Positions 61,646 to 64,000 of a stretch of DNA of 64,000 bases are shown piece by piece; the stretch's first letter is position 1, and each line of letters begins with the position of its first letter. Where the stretch lies: NCBI RefSeq assembly GCF_014841615.1, contig NZ_JACYUG010000002.1, positions 354,614-418,613 of the forward strand. Reading direction: 5' to 3'. Source of the stretch: Sphingomonas sp. CFBP 8760 (lineage in GTDB: Bacteria; Pseudomonadota; Alphaproteobacteria; Sphingomonadales; Sphingomonadaceae). Position numbers and translations under genes: made by a program. The notes under the pieces are model-generated. The model was not told the DNA's origin. It saw only the letters and a list, made by a program, of their open reading frames with translations, and searched no databases.

Positions 61646-63424
61646 ATGCCAATCTACCTCAAAGCCTTATCTCTCAAAAATTACCGTGGCATCGGGTCTG
61701 CTGCGCAAAAAATGCCAGCTTTTAAGACGTTCAATTTTTTCATCGGCGCTAATAACGCTGGTAAATCAACTATATTGAACTTTGTTAGCAAATATTTGCC
61801 ACCAAGGTTTAAGACGGCATACAGTCCTTATGGCGACGAGAATCTTCAAGTTGTCGATAATCTTGAAAGACATGGCGGCTTGGCGAGTTCACAAATTGAA
61901 ATGGCCCTTGGGCTTCCCGCTAATGACGTATTTCTAGGGATGGTCCAACGGTATCCATTTGTTGCAGGCAACCCAGATGTACAGCAAGGCATAAGACGGA
62001 TAATCGGATCAGTAAGTGAAGATGGCGTGATTTGGGCGCAAGGCCCGGTGCCATACAGCGAAGGTTTATCAGTCAGCTATCCAGATGTTCGATCTTTGGT
62101 TTGCTTAATGGATAACTATCACTGGAATAGGTTGTGGTCCGGTATCACGAATAGGTCTGGTGGATCGATAATCGATCATTGGATACCAGAAACATTGCAA
62201 GTGATTAGTAAGTCGCTAAACATAGATTTGCCAAGTGTCAGTATTATTCCAGCTATTCGACAAATCGGTCCAAAAGGCGATGCGTTCAAAGATTATAGTG
62301 GGGCTGGACTTATAGACCAACTTGCGTCTATTCAAAATCCTGAATTTGACAAGCGGGACCAACGGGAAAAATTTGATAGAATTAATGGCTTTCTGCAATA
62401 TGTGACCGGCAGGTCTGACGCTGTAATCGAGATACCATATAGCCGTGAGCACGTTCTCGTGCACATGGATGATCGAGTATTGCCGTTGTCATCGCTGGGA
62501 ACGGGCATTCATGAGGTAATCATGATCGCAGCGTTCTGCACGCTGGCTGACGAACAAATTATTTGCATTGAAGAGCCAGAAATACATCTGCATCCATTGC
62601 TTCAACGCAAATTGATAAGGTATTTGGCCGACAACACCAAAAATCAGTACTTTATTGCGACACATTCAGCAGCGTTCATCGACACTCCGGGGGCGGCAAT
62701 ATTCCATGTGTATCAGGAGGGTGGCACCACGCATATCAGCGAGGCTATTTTAAAGAAAGAACGTTACGCGATATGTCTCGACCTCGGACATCGTGCGTCT
62801 GATATTATCCAAGCTAATGCCGTGATATGGGTAGAGGGGCCATCGGACCGCACCTATATCAATTATTGGATCAAGGCGGCAAATCCCGATTTAATTGAGG
62901 GGGTGCATTACGCGATTATGTTTTATGGTGGTCGATTGTTGAGTCACTTGGCCGCAGACGACGAAGAAATTTCAGAATTTATTCAGTTGCGAGACCTGAA
63001 TCGCAACGTCGCCCTCGTCATGGATAGCGATAAGAAAAGTCTTCGTGGTACGATAAACGAGACAAAGCAGAGGTTGCAGCGCGAGTTTGATACTCACGGT
63101 GGTGTTGCTTGGGTAACAAAGGGGCGTGAGATCGAAAATTACATAGACCATGCTCGGTTACAGACAGCCGTGGCAGCCGTCTATGCAAGCGCTTACGACG
63201 CCCCCGGCGATGGCGGTCAATTCGACCATCCGCTGTACTTCAAGCGTATTGCGGCAAAGAAACGACGTGTTGGCCCGCCTTCGACCGAATTGATCGAAAC
63301 CGATGTTGATAAAGTCAAAGTAAGTCGGGTTGTCGTAGCAGCGGGGCCTGCTGACCTCGACATCCTTGATCTACGAGAGCGGATCGGGGCGATCGTCACA
63401 ATGATCAAGAACGCGAATAGCTGA
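61646..63424 (+). CDS. OLD-family AAA ATPase/TOPRIM nuclease, second copy
   Basis: Encodes 592 residues. Walker A is IGANNAGKST at 33-42, with LKNYRGIG before it. Walker B and the following loop read IICIEEPEIHLHPLLQRKLI and YFIATHSAAFIDT. The TOPRIM part has AVIWVEGPSDRTYINYWI and NVALVMDSDKKS, and later REIENYI. It is not closely similar to the OLD protein at 12954-14972. The gene is more AT-rich than the defence island. It stands alone, without a visible helicase or reverse transcriptase partner. Confidence 0.85.
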   Translation: MPIYLKALSLKNYRGIGSAAQKMPAFKTFNFFIGANNAGKSTILNFVSKYLPPRFKTAYSPYGDENLQVVDNLERHGGLASSQIEMALGLPANDVFLGMVQRYPFVAGNPDVQQGIRRIIGSVSEDGVIWAQGPVPYSEGLSVSYPDVRSLVCLMDNYHWNRLWSGITNRSGGSIIDHWIPETLQVISKSLNIDLPSVSIIPAIRQIGPKGDAFKDYSGAGLIDQLASIQNPEFDKRDQREKFDRINGFLQYVTGRSDAVIEIPYSREHVLVHMDDRVLPLSSLGTGIHEVIMIAAFCTLADEQIICIEEPEIHLHPLLQRKLIRYLADNTKNQYFIATHSAAFIDTPGAAIFHVYQEGGTTHISEAILKKERYAICLDLGHRASDIIQANAVIWVEGPSDRTYINYWIKAANPDLIEGVHYAIMFYGGRLLSHLAADDEEISEFIQLRDLNRNVALVMDSDKKSLRGTINETKQRLQREFDTHGGVAWVTKGREIENYIDHARLQTAVAAVYASAYDAPGDGGQFDHPLYFKRIAAKKRRVGPPSTELIETDVDKVKVSRVVVAAGPADLDILDLRERIGAIVTMIKNANS

Positions 63425-63459
63425 ACTCGGCTGGCAAAGTGCCGTTACCGGTTCGGCAT

Positions 63460-63693
63460 ATGGATCGGGGCACCATCAGTAAGGCCATCCAAAAGCTTAC
63501 GGAGGCTCACCAGACGGCCGTTGAAGGAGAAGACGGGATCATCCTGTGTCGCTCCCGTACCAAGGCTGGTGAGCGCCTGTTGCCCCATCTCATGGATGAA
63601 CCACCGGGTACGCTGTGCGTGGCTGGCGAAGTGGTGGTCTCCCAATGCTCCGCCGGTTGCCACCGGGGGCGATCAAGGGGGAGGGGTGGCTAA
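63460..63693 (+). CDS. Hypothetical small protein after the OLD gene
   Basis: Encodes 77 residues from an ATG at 63460; a GTG at 63439 in the same frame is possible. The sequence DRGTISKAIQKLTEAHQTAV then EGEDGIILCRSRTK could be a short helical domain. The opposite strand is open too, and I cannot decide with certainty which is real; this frame was preferred for its direction and amino-acid make-up. No family recognised. Confidence 0.35.
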   Translation: MDRGTISKAIQKLTEAHQTAVEGEDGIILCRSRTKAGERLLPHLMDEPPGTLCVAGEVVVSQCSAGCHRGRSRGRGG

Positions 63694-63776
63694 TCGGCGT
63701 CATCGAAATCGAAATCATCTTCGGTTAGGCCGATCCCATCGAAGTCGATATGATCACCGTAATTTGTTTCACTCAT
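63690..63776 (-). CDS. Possible 28-residue acidic peptide
   Basis: The ATG at 63776 opens SETNYGDHIDFDGIGLTEDD followed by FDFDDAD and a TAG. The peptide is strongly acidic, with alternating Asp and Phe, like small DNA-mimic or adaptor proteins. It has no strong ribosome site. The frame is too short to judge by composition, so it is listed as possible only. Confidence 0.3.
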   Translation of the reverse strand: MSETNYGDHIDFDGIGLTEDDFDFDDAD

Positions 63777-63802
63777 TGTCGTATTTATGATGAAACATCA
63801 CG

Positions 63803-64000
63803 TTAACGCGTGAGGCGCATCCAATGATTTCTCATCAGATCAGAGCAGGTGCCGCGCTCATCGTATTGGCTGAACCCCGGTATTTCTACGCCAATATCCA
63901 CTAACGGCTTACGTTCGCGTTTCAGCATCCGCTCAATATCATCATCTATGTATTCCTTGTCAGAGTCTGAAATTCCGCAACTTGTGTTAAATACGCGATC
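63803..64000 (-). CDS. C-terminal end of a protein running off the window
   Basis: The minus-strand frame is open from the window edge to a TAA at 63803. It reads GISDSDKEYIDDDIERMLKR, PLVDIGVEIPGFSQYDERG and DLMRNHWMRLTR, 65 residues of protein-like sequence. The start lies outside. I recognise no family; the small acidic frame follows it on the same strand after 26 bases. Confidence 0.5.
   Translation of the reverse strand, partial: DRVFNTSCGISDSDKEYIDDDIERMLKRERKPLVDIGVEIPGFSQYDERGTCSDLMRNHWMRLTR

Noticed and set aside
1..64000. CRISPR array
   Set aside because: No regularly spaced repeats of 25-40 bases were seen on reading through the window, and no cas-like gene.

Overview
GC-rich alphaproteobacterial DNA, most likely from a sphingomonad. 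The pointers are four tandem exported proteins ending in the VPEPATWAMM sorting signal, a DUF6771-like small protein, and a MucR/Ros-type regulator. Nearly all of it looks accessory. I see no rRNA, tRNA or CRISPR array and no clear housekeeping gene apart from fragments of comM and of a thermonuclease gene.

Layout. (1) 0.1-4.1 kb: an AHH-nuclease toxin, a probable Imm11-like immunity protein and a small exported protein on the minus strand, then an exported protein that has a paralogue 5 kb away. (2) 5.3-12.7 kb: a nested inverted repeat, a subtilisin-like lipoprotein protease with three exported companions, an RTX protein with an HELMH site, and a divergent exported protein whose start codon overlaps that of the RTX gene. 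(3) 13-28.5 kb: a dense defence island. It holds an OLD-family nuclease, a retron-like reverse transcriptase fused to a trypsin-like protease and preceded by a candidate structured RNA, two TcmP-type proteins around a three-Cys radical-SAM-like protein, a three-gene methyltransferase/helicase/GIY-YIG cassette, a small HTH regulator, and a DUF262-HNH (GmrSD-like) nuclease. (4) 28.5-39.6 kb: an integrative element with AlpA-like excisionase, two degenerate tyrosine recombinases, a CHC2/TOPRIM primase, lipoproteins, an IS66 relic and a P4-type integrase. (5) 40-49 kb: a second defence cluster with a TIR protein, an Abi-alpha-like protein, a 1276-residue nuclease-STAND-like NTPase, and a Mrr-type nuclease coupled to a pentapeptide-repeat/degenerate-helicase protein. 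(6) 49-64 kb: a comM fragment, a Pycsar pair (PycC cyclase and PycTM effector), a serine resolvase with a res-like region, small lipoproteins, the PEP-CTERM array, phage-like lysis genes, a MucR-type regulator and a second OLD-family ATPase. This last part has more AT-rich patches than the rest.

How the genes fit together. Most gene sets are compact operons with 1-4 nt overlaps, which supports the pairings proposed here. Pycsar and the GmrSD-like gene are close to known antiphage systems. The best candidates for something undescribed are the reverse transcriptase-protease fusion beside an OLD nuclease, whose start codon lies in the 3' arm of a 13-bp inverted repeat; the Mrr nuclease paired with a pentapeptide/degenerate-helicase protein; the double TcmP arrangement with a 20-bp palindrome between its divergent genes; and the methyltransferase-helicase-GIY-YIG trio. 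All function calls come from reading the sequence only; no database search was run.
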